19,906 nt of DNA from JADJPL01 sp964607915 (GCA_964607915.1 CAZSMU010000066.1:1-19906), one strand, 5' to 3'; counted from the stretch's first letter, positions 1 through 8,592 are shown. The notes: generated from the sequence alone by a model not told the origin. Program-made: numbers and translations.

Positions 1-432
1 GACCACCTCACACTCCCACTTTTTGATGCCGAATACTTCCTCCGGCACGCGGATGCGCATATCCTGGCGCACCTTTACCTGGCAGGCCAGGCGGCGGTGT
101 TCTGCGACATCCCTGCGGGTGAGGTGGTTCATTTCGGTAGGCAGCACATCGCCGCCCCCTTCGTCCACCCAGCACTTGCACATTGCGCAGGTTCCGCCAC
201 CGCCGCAAGCAGAAGGGAGGAAGACGTTTTGGTTGGACAGGGAGGAGAGCAGGGAGGACCCCGGCTTCACCAGGATCGGTTTGTCCTCTTCCCCATTGAT
301 GATGATTCTGACATCCCCTTGCGCGACCAGTTTCTTCTGGGCTACCAGCAGGCCGAACGTGAGCAGTAGGATGACCGCTGTGAAGGCGATTGCGCCGTAT
401 AATACCGGCATAAAATCGAAGAGCAGTATCAT
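1..432 (-). CDS. nqrF: Na+-translocating NADH:quinone reductase subunit F, N-terminal part (cut by window edge)
   Basis: NqrF is the NADH-oxidising subunit of the sodium-pumping complex and passes electrons from FAD to a [2Fe-2S] centre. The visible 144 codons start at the ATG at 430-432 and stay open to base 1. They show one N-terminal membrane helix (about residues 9-31) followed by a plant-type ferredoxin domain. The cluster ligands are C76, C82 and C85 in ACGGGGTCAMC, and C117 in RRLACQV, the spacing known for NqrF. The FAD- and NADH-binding domains lie outside the window. It is the last visible gene of nqrABCDEF, 15 bases after the nqrE stop. Confidence 0.96.
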   Translation of the reverse strand, partial: MILLFDFMPVLYGAIAFTAVILLLTFGLLVAQKKLVAQGDVRIIINGEEDKPILVKPGSSLLSSLSNQNVFLPSACGGGGTCAMCKCWVDEGGGDVLPTEMNHLTRRDVAEHRRLACQVKVRQDMRIRVPEEVFGIKKWECEVV

Positions 433-447
433 AAGTGATGCGGTTGT

Positions 448-1059
448 TTATTGCTGAAAATAAGTGGCCGGGTTGATTCCCATGAGCGACATGAACGCCA
501 TGCCCATCAGTCCGGTCAGGATGAACGCAATGCCCAGGCCGCGCAGGGGGGCAGGGATATTCGAGTAGCGGATTTTTTCGCGGATAGCCGCCATAGCCAC
601 GATAGCCAGCGCCCAGCCGAAACCGGAGCCGACGCCATAGACCACCGACTCGGAGAAGTTGTACGAGCGGGCAACCATGAACAAGGCTGCCCCCAGGATA
701 GCGCAGTTTACAGTAATCAGTGGGAGGAAGATACCGAGGGCGTTGTACAGCGAGGGCGAGTACTTTTCCACGGCCATTTCCACGAGCTGCACCGAAGCGG
801 CGATGCTTGCGATGAAGAGGATGAAGCGCAGGAAAGTCAGGTCTGTTTTGAAGATACCATTGGGGCCCAGGACCAACTCGCTGATCACCCAGTTGACAGG
901 TATCGTCAGTACGAGGACGAAAATAACGGCAGCGCCGAGGCCGATAGCCGTTTTCACCGATTTAGATACCGCCAGGAACGAGCACATGCCGATGAAGTAC
1001 GACAATACCATGTTCTCGATGAAGGCAGACTTGATAAAAATATTGAGTAGGTTTTCCAT
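448..1059 (-). CDS. nqrE: Na+-NQR subunit E
   Basis: A 203-residue integral membrane subunit of Na+-NQR with about six hydrophobic helices and the usual family length. It pairs with NqrD around the pseudo-twofold axis of the membrane core. C26 (FIGMCSF) and C119 (ITVNCA) sit where the family has the cysteines that, with two from NqrD, hold the intramembrane [2Fe-2S] cluster. The ATG at 1057-1059 follows a purine-rich AAAGAAAGAAA stretch on the minus strand, typical of Bacteroidota leaders. It lies between nqrD (44-base gap) and nqrF in the canonical order. Confidence 0.97.
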   Translation of the reverse strand: MENLLNIFIKSAFIENMVLSYFIGMCSFLAVSKSVKTAIGLGAAVIFVLVLTIPVNWVISELVLGPNGIFKTDLTFLRFILFIASIAASVQLVEMAVEKYSPSLYNALGIFLPLITVNCAILGAALFMVARSYNFSESVVYGVGSGFGWALAIVAMAAIREKIRYSNIPAPLRGLGIAFILTGLMGMAFMSLMGINPATYFQQ

Positions 1060-1103
1060 GTTTCTTTCTTTGAATCGTTAACAAAACAGGCACTTAGCCT
1101 TTA

Positions 1104-1805
1104 TCAGGAAACATCTACCAATTTGGGATTGGCAGCGCGCTGTATCCAGATAATGATACCGATCAGGAAGATAGAAGATGCCGGCAGCACCATCAAGCCG
1201 TTGTTCTGGTACCAGGACAGCCAGGAGATTTTAGCTGTATTCAGCAAGTAAGCGTCGGTAGCCCCGATGATCTGGAAGCCTGCGATACTTCCTTTCCCGA
1301 AGAACTCGCGGATGACGGCCAGGGCAATCAGGATAGCCCCGTAGCCGGCTCCGTTGCCGAGGCCATCGAGGAAGGAGCGCCAGGGCTTGTTGGCCATGGC
1401 ATAAGCTTCCAGGCGACCCATGACGATACAGTTCGTGATGATGAGGCCGATGAATACGGAGAGTTGCTTCCAAGTCTCGTAGTTGAACGCTTTTAGCACC
1501 AACTCTACGACCGTCACTAAAAAAGCGATGACCACCAGTTGCACAATCATCCGGATCTGTTTGGGAATCCCTTTGCGGAGCAAGGAGATGGCCAGGTTGG
1601 AGAACCCTGTGACCAAGGTGACTGAGATCGCCATAATCAGCGATGGCTTCACCATGGAGGTGACGGCGAGTGCCGAGCAGACCCCGAGTACCTGTACGGT
1701 CACCGGGTTGTTATCATTGAGCGGGTCCGAGAGGAGCTTTCGTTCCTTTGTGCCAAAAAATGGCTCCCTTTCTTCAGCGACGGCGGGGATGTTTGTTTCT
1801 GCCAT
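1104..1805 (-). CDS. nqrD: Na+-NQR subunit D
   Basis: A 233-residue membrane subunit, homologous in fold to NqrE. Ahead of the first helix is a hydrophilic stretch of about 35 residues, somewhat longer than in Vibrio NqrD. Family cysteines are present at C43 (LGVCSAL) and C126 (ITNCIVMGR); their spacing of 83 residues matches C29/C112 of Vibrio NqrD, the ligands of the shared intramembrane iron-sulfur cluster. The conserved loop GNGAGYG is also present. The gene follows nqrC with a 12-base gap, which suggests tight co-expression. Confidence 0.97.
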   Translation of the reverse strand: MAETNIPAVAEEREPFFGTKERKLLSDPLNDNNPVTVQVLGVCSALAVTSMVKPSLIMAISVTLVTGFSNLAISLLRKGIPKQIRMIVQLVVIAFLVTVVELVLKAFNYETWKQLSVFIGLIITNCIVMGRLEAYAMANKPWRSFLDGLGNGAGYGAILIALAVIREFFGKGSIAGFQIIGATDAYLLNTAKISWLSWYQNNGLMVLPASSIFLIGIIIWIQRAANPKLVDVS

Positions 1806-1817
1806 AGTCTGTTTCGT

Positions 1818-2534
1818 TTAACGGGTTGTTTTTAAAGATTCAAAATACGGGAGATACGCCTGGATGCCCTCTTGCATCATTTTGGACACCCCTACGGAGG
1901 TGATTGTAGCGCCCGAGATTCCATCTACCTCGTGCTCCGGGTTTTTGACCCCTCCTTTCACCACAGCCACGGAAACATACGCATTTTCCTGATAGATTTT
2001 CTTACCTACAAACTGGGCAGCAAACGCGGGATTGTCTTTAATTTCAGCTCCCAAACCGGGGGTTTCTGCCGTATGGCCGAAAGATGCCCCTGTAATGGTG
2101 TTGAGGTCTTCGTCAATGGCGATGTAGCCCCAGATTTTGTCCCACAGACCATTTCCGCGCACAGTAAGCAAAAATACTTTACCCTTATCACCCTTATAGA
2201 CAAACAGCGGATAGCGGCGTTGTGCAGCAGGCTTTTTTTCCTCAGCGGCCATATCTATATCCTCTGCTTTAATGCCCTCCACGACCGCGCCCTTTGCATC
2301 GAGGACGACCTGCTCCATCTTATCGTTGAACAATCCCAGAATCTCTTCACTGCCCATCTTCCCGAGATCGCCCGGAAGCTGAGAAGCGATAGAACCCAGA
2401 ATATCCTTTTTCTTATATACCGCTTCATTCGTATCGTGCGTGGGCTTCAAGCCAGTGACCACGATGGCCAGCACTACCGATACAATGAGCGTCATGATGA
2501 CGGTATAGACCGTGATATAGTTATTGCTGTGCAT
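1818..2534 (-). CDS. nqrC: Na+-NQR subunit C (covalent FMN protein)
   Basis: NqrC has a single N-terminal membrane helix (about residues 8-28) and a periplasmic FMN-binding domain. The FMN is attached by a phosphoester bond to a threonine in the motif D-x-x-S-G-A-T; here that is DGISGAT with T210 as acceptor. The protein is 238 residues, slightly shorter than Vibrio NqrC. The GHTAETPGLGA segment is typical of FMN-binding-domain proteins. Its start codon lies inside the 3' end of nqrB (14-base overlap), so translational coupling is likely. Flavin transfer would need an ApbE-type transferase, which is not in the window. Confidence 0.97.
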   Translation of the reverse strand: MHSNNYITVYTVIMTLIVSVVLAIVVTGLKPTHDTNEAVYKKKDILGSIASQLPGDLGKMGSEEILGLFNDKMEQVVLDAKGAVVEGIKAEDIDMAAEEKKPAAQRRYPLFVYKGDKGKVFLLTVRGNGLWDKIWGYIAIDEDLNTITGASFGHTAETPGLGAEIKDNPAFAAQFVGKKIYQENAYVSVAVVKGGVKNPEHEVDGISGATITSVGVSKMMQEGIQAYLPYFESLKTTR

Positions 2535-3780
2535 ATTTCAAGCGTTTTTTGATATTGCCTTGTAATACGAAATAATCAATCAGCGGTGCGAACACGTTCA
2601 TGAACAGGATGGCGAGCATCCAGCCCTCGGGGTAGGCTGGGTTCATCACCCGCACGATCATGCCCACGACGCCTATGAAGAAGCCATACAACCACTTGCC
2701 CCGGTTGGTAGAGGCCGCTGTGACCGGATCCGTTGCCATGAACGCCATAGCGAACAGGAAGCTGCCCATAGAGAAGTGGTAGTACCAGGGCACCTGCATA
2801 TATTCATTGTACCCCCAGGCATTGAACAAGATAGCGGTGAATGCCATACCGATGACCATAGACAGCATGATGCGCCAGCTTGCTACTCCGGTGAGGGTCA
2901 GCGCCAGCGCACCGAGCAGGATCAGCGGTTTAGCTGTCTCCCCTACCGAGCCGGGGATAATACCCCAGAACATTTGTGTCGGCGTATAGACTTGGGTGAC
3001 CGCATCCCAACCTCCTTTGGCGGCCAGGGCGAGTGGTGTCGCCCCGGTGTAGCCGTCCACGACCGCTGCGGAGGGATCAAAAGCAGACCAGCCCAGCGAT
3101 TCGAAGAGCGGGTTGAGCACGTGGAGGGTGAACCAGCCGTAGTCTGCAACCCCTCCGACAGAAGCCTTGGTGACCCCTGCCACCCATACGTCATCGCCTG
3201 AGATCGTACCCGGGTAGGCAAAAAAGACGAATACCCGCGCCAACAGCGCGATATTCACGACATTCATCCCGGTGCCACCGAAGGCCTCTTTCCCGATGAC
3301 GACGGCAAACAGGATGGAAATGGCCAGAATCCACAGCGGGAGATCCGGCGGCATGACCAAGGGGATCAGGGCACCCGTCACCAGGTAGCCCTCCTCTACG
3401 GCGTGGCCTTTCTTGGCGGCGAAATAGAATTCGACCCCCAGGCCGACCAGCATGGACACCACGTACATCGGCAGCAGTTTGACCAGGCCGTACGACAATT
3501 TAAGGTGGAATCCTTCCCAAAAGCCCAGGTGTTGCCCTAGGGCTGTGAAGTGTTGGTGGCCGATATTGTAGGTGCCCATCAGATAGCACAACTGCAAAGC
3601 GAGGACTACAAATACCATAAGGCGCTTCAAGTCCATACCATCGCGCACATGTACCCCGTCTTTCGTGACGTGGTTAGGCGTGAAGGCGAACGTGAAGAAC
3701 GCATCATAGGCGGTATGGAGCAATCGCTTGCTTTTATCCGGTTCGATCCGGCTGAAAAAATTAAGCAATGCTTTTTTCAT
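2521..3780 (-). CDS. nqrB: Na+-NQR subunit B (sodium-channel and riboflavin subunit)
   Basis: The largest membrane subunit (419 residues, near the family norm), of the NqrB/RnfD family, which carries covalent FMN, riboflavin and the Na+ path. The FMN acceptor motif DGYTGATPL is at residues 242-250 with T248 as the predicted attachment residue; the usual serine of SGAT is threonine here. The conserved KEAFGGTGMN segment is at about residues 164-173. About ten hydrophobic helices can be read. It overlaps nqrC by 14 bases and follows nqrA after 66 bases. Confidence 0.97.
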   Translation of the reverse strand: MKKALLNFFSRIEPDKSKRLLHTAYDAFFTFAFTPNHVTKDGVHVRDGMDLKRLMVFVVLALQLCYLMGTYNIGHQHFTALGQHLGFWEGFHLKLSYGLVKLLPMYVVSMLVGLGVEFYFAAKKGHAVEEGYLVTGALIPLVMPPDLPLWILAISILFAVVIGKEAFGGTGMNVVNIALLARVFVFFAYPGTISGDDVWVAGVTKASVGGVADYGWFTLHVLNPLFESLGWSAFDPSAAVVDGYTGATPLALAAKGGWDAVTQVYTPTQMFWGIIPGSVGETAKPLILLGALALTLTGVASWRIMLSMVIGMAFTAILFNAWGYNEYMQVPWYYHFSMGSFLFAMAFMATDPVTAASTNRGKWLYGFFIGVVGMIVRVMNPAYPEGWMLAILFMNVFAPLIDYFVLQGNIKKRLKYAQQ

Positions 3781-3846
3781 GGATATTTTTGGATTTCAAT
3801 TGATCAAATCAGTGTGCCCTCTTGGGGGCGTTGTTGGGGTTGCCTG

Positions 3847-5406
3847 TTATTCTTCCGCTTGCATGAGGTCCAGGCCTTCGCGCAGGATTTTCTGCAGGGG
3901 CTGTTTGGAGGTGCAGGCGAACTCGCACAATGCGATGTCTTCTTCCACCATCTCCTTGAGGCCCAGGCCCTCCATGTTTTCGTAATCCCCGTTGATGACC
4001 GCCTTGAGTGCGTGCTGGGGGAATACGTTCATGGGCAACACATCCTCGTACTGGCCGGTGACCACAAAGGCACGGCGCTCACCACGCGTATTGGTATCAA
4101 TTTTGTACCTGCGCTGGGGTGCCAGGAAGTTGAGGTACGTCCTGGATACGCTGGGACGGGATTTTTCTGGTACCAGCCAGCCGAACATATCGAAGTTATC
4201 GCCTTCGCGCACCACGGTCAGTTGATCGTCGTAATAGCCCAGGAAATCGTCAGCGCCCATTTTAGTTCCCGAGAGGACATCCCCGGATATGAAGCGCACG
4301 TGATCGTGCTCTAAGTTATCCTTGACCAGATCGGCCACCTTTGCGCCCTGGAAGGTACGCACATACTGCGGGTCGTCCACGTCGGCACCTACCACGGCGA
4401 TAAGGCGGGAAGCGTCGAAACGCTGCTCTGCAAACAGAGCGCCCAGCGTCAGTACGTCCTGCACACCGAGGGTCCAAACCACGGCTTTGGGGCCGAGAGG
4501 ATTGGTGTTATGAATCTGGATACCTACGTTCCCCGCAGGGTGTTTGCCGCTGAACCATACTTTTTCGACCCCGGTGGCCCCGGTGAAGACAGGAGAGGGA
4601 GCGTTTTTACCGTTGGCATCCAGGCCGAGGTACACCTTCCCGGGCGTCAGCTTGGCCAATACATCCAGGCCCTGCTGGAAAAGAGGACCTTTCCCTTCCA
4701 CCACAAAGTTGAGGTCGGGGGCCAGGGGAGCCGTATCGAAGGTGCTGATGTATATATCGCGGGGCGTATCCTGCGGGTTGGCCACCGTATTGTACGGGCG
4801 CTGCCGGATGAGAGGCCAGGCCCCGGATTCCAGCAGGAAGGCTACCAGGGACTCCCGGCTCACAGACGACAGACTGGGCACGTCGAGCGAACGGTATTGT
4901 ACCTCCTTGTCGGCGAGGATGACAATGGCCTTGATCGAGCGCTTTTCTCCCCGGCGGATCTCAATGATTTCCCCACTTACAGGAGCCGCGTACTTGACTT
5001 CCGGGCGGTTTTTGTCGAAAAAAAGCAAGTCGCCGGCTTTCACCACATCCCCTTCCTGTACCAGGAGTTTGGGGATGGGCGACATGCCCAGGAAGTGGCC
5101 CGGCTGCAACCCGAAGGTCGAGCCTTGTGCGTGGACTACTTCTTTCTTGGCCTCGCCCTTCAGAAGGACGTTGAACCCTTTGGTGAGGGCGACCAGTTTG
5201 CCGTTGCCCACATACGACGGGCCTTTCCCCGCTTTGGCAGGGCTGCCTTCGAATACCCGCATCAGGATAATCAATAGAGCCAACAGGGCGAGGGCCAGCA
5301 GGAGGGATACCAGGCCGCTTCCACCGCCGGCACCTTGTGCATAAGTAGCCTGGCATATAAGCGCGAGCCATAGCGCCAGGATTGTTTTTAGTGTTCTTTG
5401 TTTCAT
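3847..5406 (-). CDS. nqrA: Na+-NQR subunit A with an added N-terminal signal/membrane region
   Basis: NqrA is the cytoplasmic subunit that binds the quinone site region. From about residue 72 the sequence matches the usual ~446-residue NqrA: LTKGFNVLLKG, then the lipoyl-like segment APVSGEIIEIRRGE. Ahead of it are about 70 extra residues: a signal-like helix (residues 5-22, then TYAQ), a glycine-rich spacer and a hydrophobic helix (about 31-50). I chose the ATG at 5404-5406 because the only start further upstream is a TTG and this ATG directly precedes the signal-like sequence. It is the first gene of the operon, with a good -7 box about 70 bases upstream. NqrA identity is secure; the topology of the extension is inference. 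Confidence 0.94.
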   Translation of the reverse strand: MKQRTLKTILALWLALICQATYAQGAGGGSGLVSLLLALALLALLIILMRVFEGSPAKAGKGPSYVGNGKLVALTKGFNVLLKGEAKKEVVHAQGSTFGLQPGHFLGMSPIPKLLVQEGDVVKAGDLLFFDKNRPEVKYAAPVSGEIIEIRRGEKRSIKAIVILADKEVQYRSLDVPSLSSVSRESLVAFLLESGAWPLIRQRPYNTVANPQDTPRDIYISTFDTAPLAPDLNFVVEGKGPLFQQGLDVLAKLTPGKVYLGLDANGKNAPSPVFTGATGVEKVWFSGKHPAGNVGIQIHNTNPLGPKAVVWTLGVQDVLTLGALFAEQRFDASRLIAVVGADVDDPQYVRTFQGAKVADLVKDNLEHDHVRFISGDVLSGTKMGADDFLGYYDDQLTVVREGDNFDMFGWLVPEKSRPSVSRTYLNFLAPQRRYKIDTNTRGERRAFVVTGQYEDVLPMNVFPQHALKAVINGDYENMEGLGLKEMVEEDIALCEFACTSKQPLQKILREGLDLMQAEE

Positions 5407-5476
5407 TAGAGATACCTTTTTTACAGGCCTTTGCAAGGATTTTTCACCCGCTTTTCCCGCTTTTAAAAAGACGGTG

Positions 5477-5484
5477 CAAATATA
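5477..5484 (-). promoter_or_regulatory. -7 promoter box of the nqr operon
   Basis: On the minus strand this reads TATATTTG followed by CACC, an exact match to the Bacteroidota -7 consensus TAnnTTTG. It lies about 70 bases before the nqrA start. A clear -33 TTTG at the usual distance is not evident; the closest is TTTC, 22 bases upstream of the box. Confidence 0.6.
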
Positions 5485-5540
5485 TAAACGTTTTGAAGTT
5501 ATTTATGAAATCCCCCTTTTACAAAGCGAGGCAAAACAGC

Positions 5541-5561
5541 TATTTAGATAATTTCTAAATA
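5541..5561. promoter_or_regulatory. 21-base palindrome upstream of the nqr promoter
   Basis: The arms TATTTAGATA and TTTCTAAATA flank one central base, with nine of ten positions paired. It lies about 57 bases upstream of the nqr -7 box. The 10-1-10 layout resembles operators of Fur-family or other dimeric regulators. On the plus strand it is followed by a T tract (5563-5569), so an AT-rich terminator-like hairpin is an alternative. Function is not shown. Confidence 0.4.
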
Positions 5562-5749
5562 ATTTTTTTAATATATTGAAAATCAAATTATTATTTAATT
5601 TATTATTTTTCTAGACGCATTGTGAGAGGTACCGTAGTACTTCATAAAGTCTGAAATGCGGTTTCAAGTCACCTGTTTTACGAAGGAGACTTTGCAGACA
5701 AAAGGAAAGTTCGCAGAAAGAGGGGAGTTTTTAGAATTTGCTGTACGCC

Positions 5750-6373
5750 TTACCCTTTTTTCCATTCCCGCACATCCAGATACGCCTTACAGAAGGCATA
5801 GTCTTCGGGGACATTAGAGGCGACGATGAGCAGCCGGTCTCCGGCGAAGTCCGCGATGAGGCCATGGTACCAATCCATGCCCTGGCGGTCGAGGTTGGTG
5901 CCTGGTTCATCGAGCAGGAGGACAGACGAAGCCGAGCAGATAGCCAGGAGCAGTTTGAGGCGCTGCTTCATCCCCGAAGAAAAGTGGCGGATTTCCTTTG
6001 TGGCGGATTTTTGGAACCCCAGGCGGGCGATGAGTTCTTTGGTGCCCAGGCCGGGCAGGAAGGGGCGAAATTTCCGGTGGAAATCAAGTGCTTCGGCGAG
6101 GGTGAATTCTTCTATCAGTTCGATGTAGGGTGCTGCGTAACTGATGTGCGCGTACACCTGTTCGGGGTTCAGTTTTTGTTCGTTTTCAAAAAACGAGACC
6201 TGTCCTTTAGAGGGGGTCAGATGACCGGACAGCAGGCGCAGCAGGGTGGACTTCCCGCTGCCGTTTGGGCCTGTTACGGCGTATCGGCCGGGCTGTTCGA
6301 ACGAACCGCTCAGTTCCCGCAGCACCCATTCCTGCCGAAAGCGCTTTCCGACGCCCTTCAGTTCAATTTTCAT
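5750..6373 (-). CDS. Small ABC transporter ATP-binding protein of the lpx operon
   Basis: A 207-residue stand-alone ABC ATPase. Walker A GPNGSGKST is at residues 35-43, the signature FSSGMKQR at 131-138, Walker B VLLLDEP with D155/E156, and D-loop TNLD at 159-162. The Q-loop glutamine seems missing (SYAAPY in place of the usual LPQ) and the H-loop histidine is asparagine (VASNVPED, N187). Size and signature resemble CcmA-like exporter ATPases, but no permease is nearby. Its ATG overlaps the end of lpxA by 11 bases, so it is coupled to lipid A synthesis. A role in envelope or lipid export is inference only; the partner is unknown. Confidence 0.9.
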   Translation of the reverse strand: MKIELKGVGKRFRQEWVLRELSGSFEQPGRYAVTGPNGSGKSTLLRLLSGHLTPSKGQVSFFENEQKLNPEQVYAHISYAAPYIELIEEFTLAEALDFHRKFRPFLPGLGTKELIARLGFQKSATKEIRHFSSGMKQRLKLLLAICSASSVLLLDEPGTNLDRQGMDWYHGLIADFAGDRLLIVASNVPEDYAFCKAYLDVREWKKG

Positions 6374-7175
6374 TGATTTTGCTGCCGTTGATTCTCTGGA
6401 AACCTTTCATGATGCCCAGCGCGTCTGCTTTGCGCACGAAGGAGACGATCTGGTCTCGTTCCAGGCTAAACGGCAGATCTTGTTCTATGATTTCCAATGC
6501 CTTAGAGACAGAGTTGCCCTGTACATAGAGCACTCGGTACACGTCCTGGATAGCGGTGATTTGCTCCGGGCTGAACCCCCGGCGCTGCAGGCCTATCGAG
6601 TTGACCCCTGCATAGCTCAAGGGTTCGCGCGCTGCCTTGACGAAGGGCGGGACACTTTTACGCACCATGGAGCCCCCTGCAATAAAACTGTGGGTGCCTA
6701 TGCGCAGGAACTGCTGGACGGCTGCCAGGCCTTCCAGGATGGCATAATCCTCTATTTCCACATGGCCTGCCAGGTTGACGTTATTGGCCAGGATGATATG
6801 GTCGCCCAGGATGCAATCATGTGCGATATGCACATATGCCATAATCAGGCAGTTTTTTCCGACGACTGTTTTTCCGGCGGCTGCGGTGCCCCGGTTTACG
6901 GTTACGTATTCCCGCAGGGTGCTGTAGTCTCCGATTTCTGCGGTCGTTTCTTCCCCCCGGAACTTGAGGTCCTGAGGAATCCCTGAGACGACGGCGCCGG
7001 GAAATATTTTGCAATGCTTCCCAATCCGAGCGCCTTCGAAGATCGTCACGTTGGGGCCGATCCAGGTTCCTTCCCCGATCGTAACGTTTTTGTCAATAAA
7101 TGAGAAGGGGCCTATACTGACCTGCTCCCCGATTTGGGCATCCGGGTGTATGGAGCAGAGGGTGTTCATATTCAT
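6363..7175 (-). CDS. lpxA: Acyl-ACP--UDP-N-acetylglucosamine O-acyltransferase
   Basis: LpxA performs the first step of lipid A synthesis, moving a 3-hydroxyacyl chain from ACP to the 3-OH of UDP-GlcNAc in the cytoplasm. The 270-residue protein shows left-handed beta-helix hexapeptide repeats through about residue 190 and an alpha-helical C-terminal domain. The catalytic histidine of E. coli (H125) corresponds to H119 in HIAHDC; H138 in LAGHV matches E. coli H144. E. coli H160 is replaced by Q154 (AAVQQF). The GLQRRGFS motif of the C-terminal part is present. One base separates it from lpxC-fabZ, and it overlaps the ABC gene. Confidence 0.97.
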   Translation of the reverse strand: MNMNTLCSIHPDAQIGEQVSIGPFSFIDKNVTIGEGTWIGPNVTIFEGARIGKHCKIFPGAVVSGIPQDLKFRGEETTAEIGDYSTLREYVTVNRGTAAAGKTVVGKNCLIMAYVHIAHDCILGDHIILANNVNLAGHVEIEDYAILEGLAAVQQFLRIGTHSFIAGGSMVRKSVPPFVKAAREPLSYAGVNSIGLQRRGFSPEQITAIQDVYRVLYVQGNSVSKALEIIEQDLPFSLERDQIVSFVRKADALGIMKGFQRINGSKINEN

Positions 7176-7176
7176 A

Positions 7177-8565
7177 TCAGGAGCGCTTGATGATTTGGGC
7201 GGTGAGTTCCCCTTCGGAAACTATTTTATTACCTACCCAGGCTGTTGCCTGCATCTGACAGATACCCCGCCGTATCGGCGCCATGAGTTCCATCTTCATA
7301 ATCAGGGTATCGCCGGGCACTACTTTCGCCTTGAATTTCGTATTTTCGATTTTGATGAAGTACGTGTCCCAGTTTCCGGGGTCTTCTACCTTGGACAAGG
7401 CGAGGATGCCTCCCGTTTGGGCAAGGGCTTCGATCTGCAGCACACCGGGCATTACCGGGTTATCCGGGAAATGGCCTGCGAAGAACTGTTCGTCGAACGT
7501 TACATTCTTTATTCCAACAACGTAGTTTTCGGTTAGTTCTATAATCTTGTCTACAAGCAGGAAGGGATGTCGGTGAGGTAGCCACCGGGAGATGGCCACG
7601 GTATCGAATACGGGTTCTTTCTCCGGGTCGTATTTGGGGCGTCCTTTGGATTTGCGCTGTTCCAGATATTGTTTTTTCAGCAATTTGGCGAACTCTACGT
7701 TAGCGGCATGGCCGGGGCGCGTAGCGATGATCCGCCCCTTGACCGGTTTTCCGATTAAAGCGATATCGCCCATGATATCCAGTAGTTTATGCCGGGCGGG
7801 TTCGTTTTGGAAATGCAGATCCAGGGTATTCAGTACCCCTTGTTGAGTGACGCGGATGCTGGGCTTGCCTATTTTTTCAGCGAGCTGGTCCAGAACCTCC
7901 TGCTCGAAGGGGCGGTCCACCAACACGATGGCATTGTCCAAATCGCCTCCTTTGATCAGGTTTTGGTTGAACAACTGCTCTACTTCGTGCAGAAATACGA
8001 ACGTGCGGCAGGGCGCGATTTCTTTGGCATAGTCTTCCAGGCGCTGCAACTGGGCGTATTGCTGGCTCAGTACACTGGAGTTGAAATCTATCATGGAGAT
8101 GAGTTCGAAGCCGTCGTAGGGCAGGGCGGTCAACTCGGACCCCGTGGCTTCATCCCGGAACACGATTGGCTCCGTCACTTCGAAGTACTCCCGCGCCTCG
8201 TCTTGCTCCTGGAGGCCAGCCGACAGAATAGCCTCTACAAATATACGGGCGCTACCGTCCATGATTGGCATTTCCGGTCCGTCCACGGCCAGCAGGACAT
8301 TGTCCACCTGCAGGCCTGCCAGGGCCGACATCACATGTTCCACGGTATGCACCGACGCACCCTCCTGCACCAGGGTAGTGCCCCGCCGGGTGGTCGTCAC
8401 CCGGCCTACATCGGCATGGATGACAGGCTGGCTCTCCAGGTCGGTGCGCTGGAATTTGATGCCATGGTTTTCGGGGGCGGGATGGAAGGTGAGCGTAACG
8501 GGCTGCCCCGTATGCAACCCAATGCCGTGTACGGAAACCGAACGGCTGATCGTGTGCTGTTTCAT
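7177..8565 (-). CDS. lpxC/fabZ: Bifunctional UDP-3-O-acyl-N-acetylglucosamine deacetylase / 3-hydroxyacyl-ACP dehydratase (LpxC-FabZ fusion)
   Basis: A 462-residue fusion. Residues 1 to about 300 are LpxC, the zinc deacetylase that commits to lipid A: H77 in HTVEH, H259 and D263 in HKLLD are the zinc ligands, and H286 in RPGHAANV is the expected catalytic histidine. Residues of about 318-462 are FabZ, the hot-dog dehydratase of fatty acid synthesis: HRHPFLLVD, then H365 in GHFPDNP and E379 in LQIEA as the catalytic pair. This fusion is known in Bacteroidota and puts hydroxyacyl supply and lipid A synthesis on one chain. It follows lpxD after 27 bases. Confidence 0.97.
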   Translation of the reverse strand: MKQHTISRSVSVHGIGLHTGQPVTLTFHPAPENHGIKFQRTDLESQPVIHADVGRVTTTRRGTTLVQEGASVHTVEHVMSALAGLQVDNVLLAVDGPEMPIMDGSARIFVEAILSAGLQEQDEAREYFEVTEPIVFRDEATGSELTALPYDGFELISMIDFNSSVLSQQYAQLQRLEDYAKEIAPCRTFVFLHEVEQLFNQNLIKGGDLDNAIVLVDRPFEQEVLDQLAEKIGKPSIRVTQQGVLNTLDLHFQNEPARHKLLDIMGDIALIGKPVKGRIIATRPGHAANVEFAKLLKKQYLEQRKSKGRPKYDPEKEPVFDTVAISRWLPHRHPFLLVDKIIELTENYVVGIKNVTFDEQFFAGHFPDNPVMPGVLQIEALAQTGGILALSKVEDPGNWDTYFIKIENTKFKAKVVPGDTLIMKMELMAPIRRGICQMQATAWVGNKIVSEGELTAQIIKRS

Positions 8566-8592
8566 AAGCTATGGGCGCTGTAAAAAAGTGAT

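Larger units (their letters stand above)
5407..5749. other. AT-rich intergenic region between the ABC ATPase gene and nqrA
   Basis: This 343-base gap separates two minus-strand operons. It holds the end of the lpx/ABC transcript, an AT-rich core at about 5541-5612, a 21-base palindrome (5541-5561) and the probable nqr promoter (5477-5484). I see no open reading frame with coding character. There is no clear GC-rich terminator after the ABC gene. Confidence 0.7.

Noticed and set aside
8..208. Short minus-strand frame at the window start
   Set aside because: It is out of frame with nqrF, whose membrane helix and iron-sulfur motif occupy the same bases.
5541..5570. Intrinsic terminator on the plus strand
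   Set aside because: The palindrome is AT-only in most of its stem and no plus-strand gene ends near it, so an operator or neutral sequence is more likely; kept as an alternative only.
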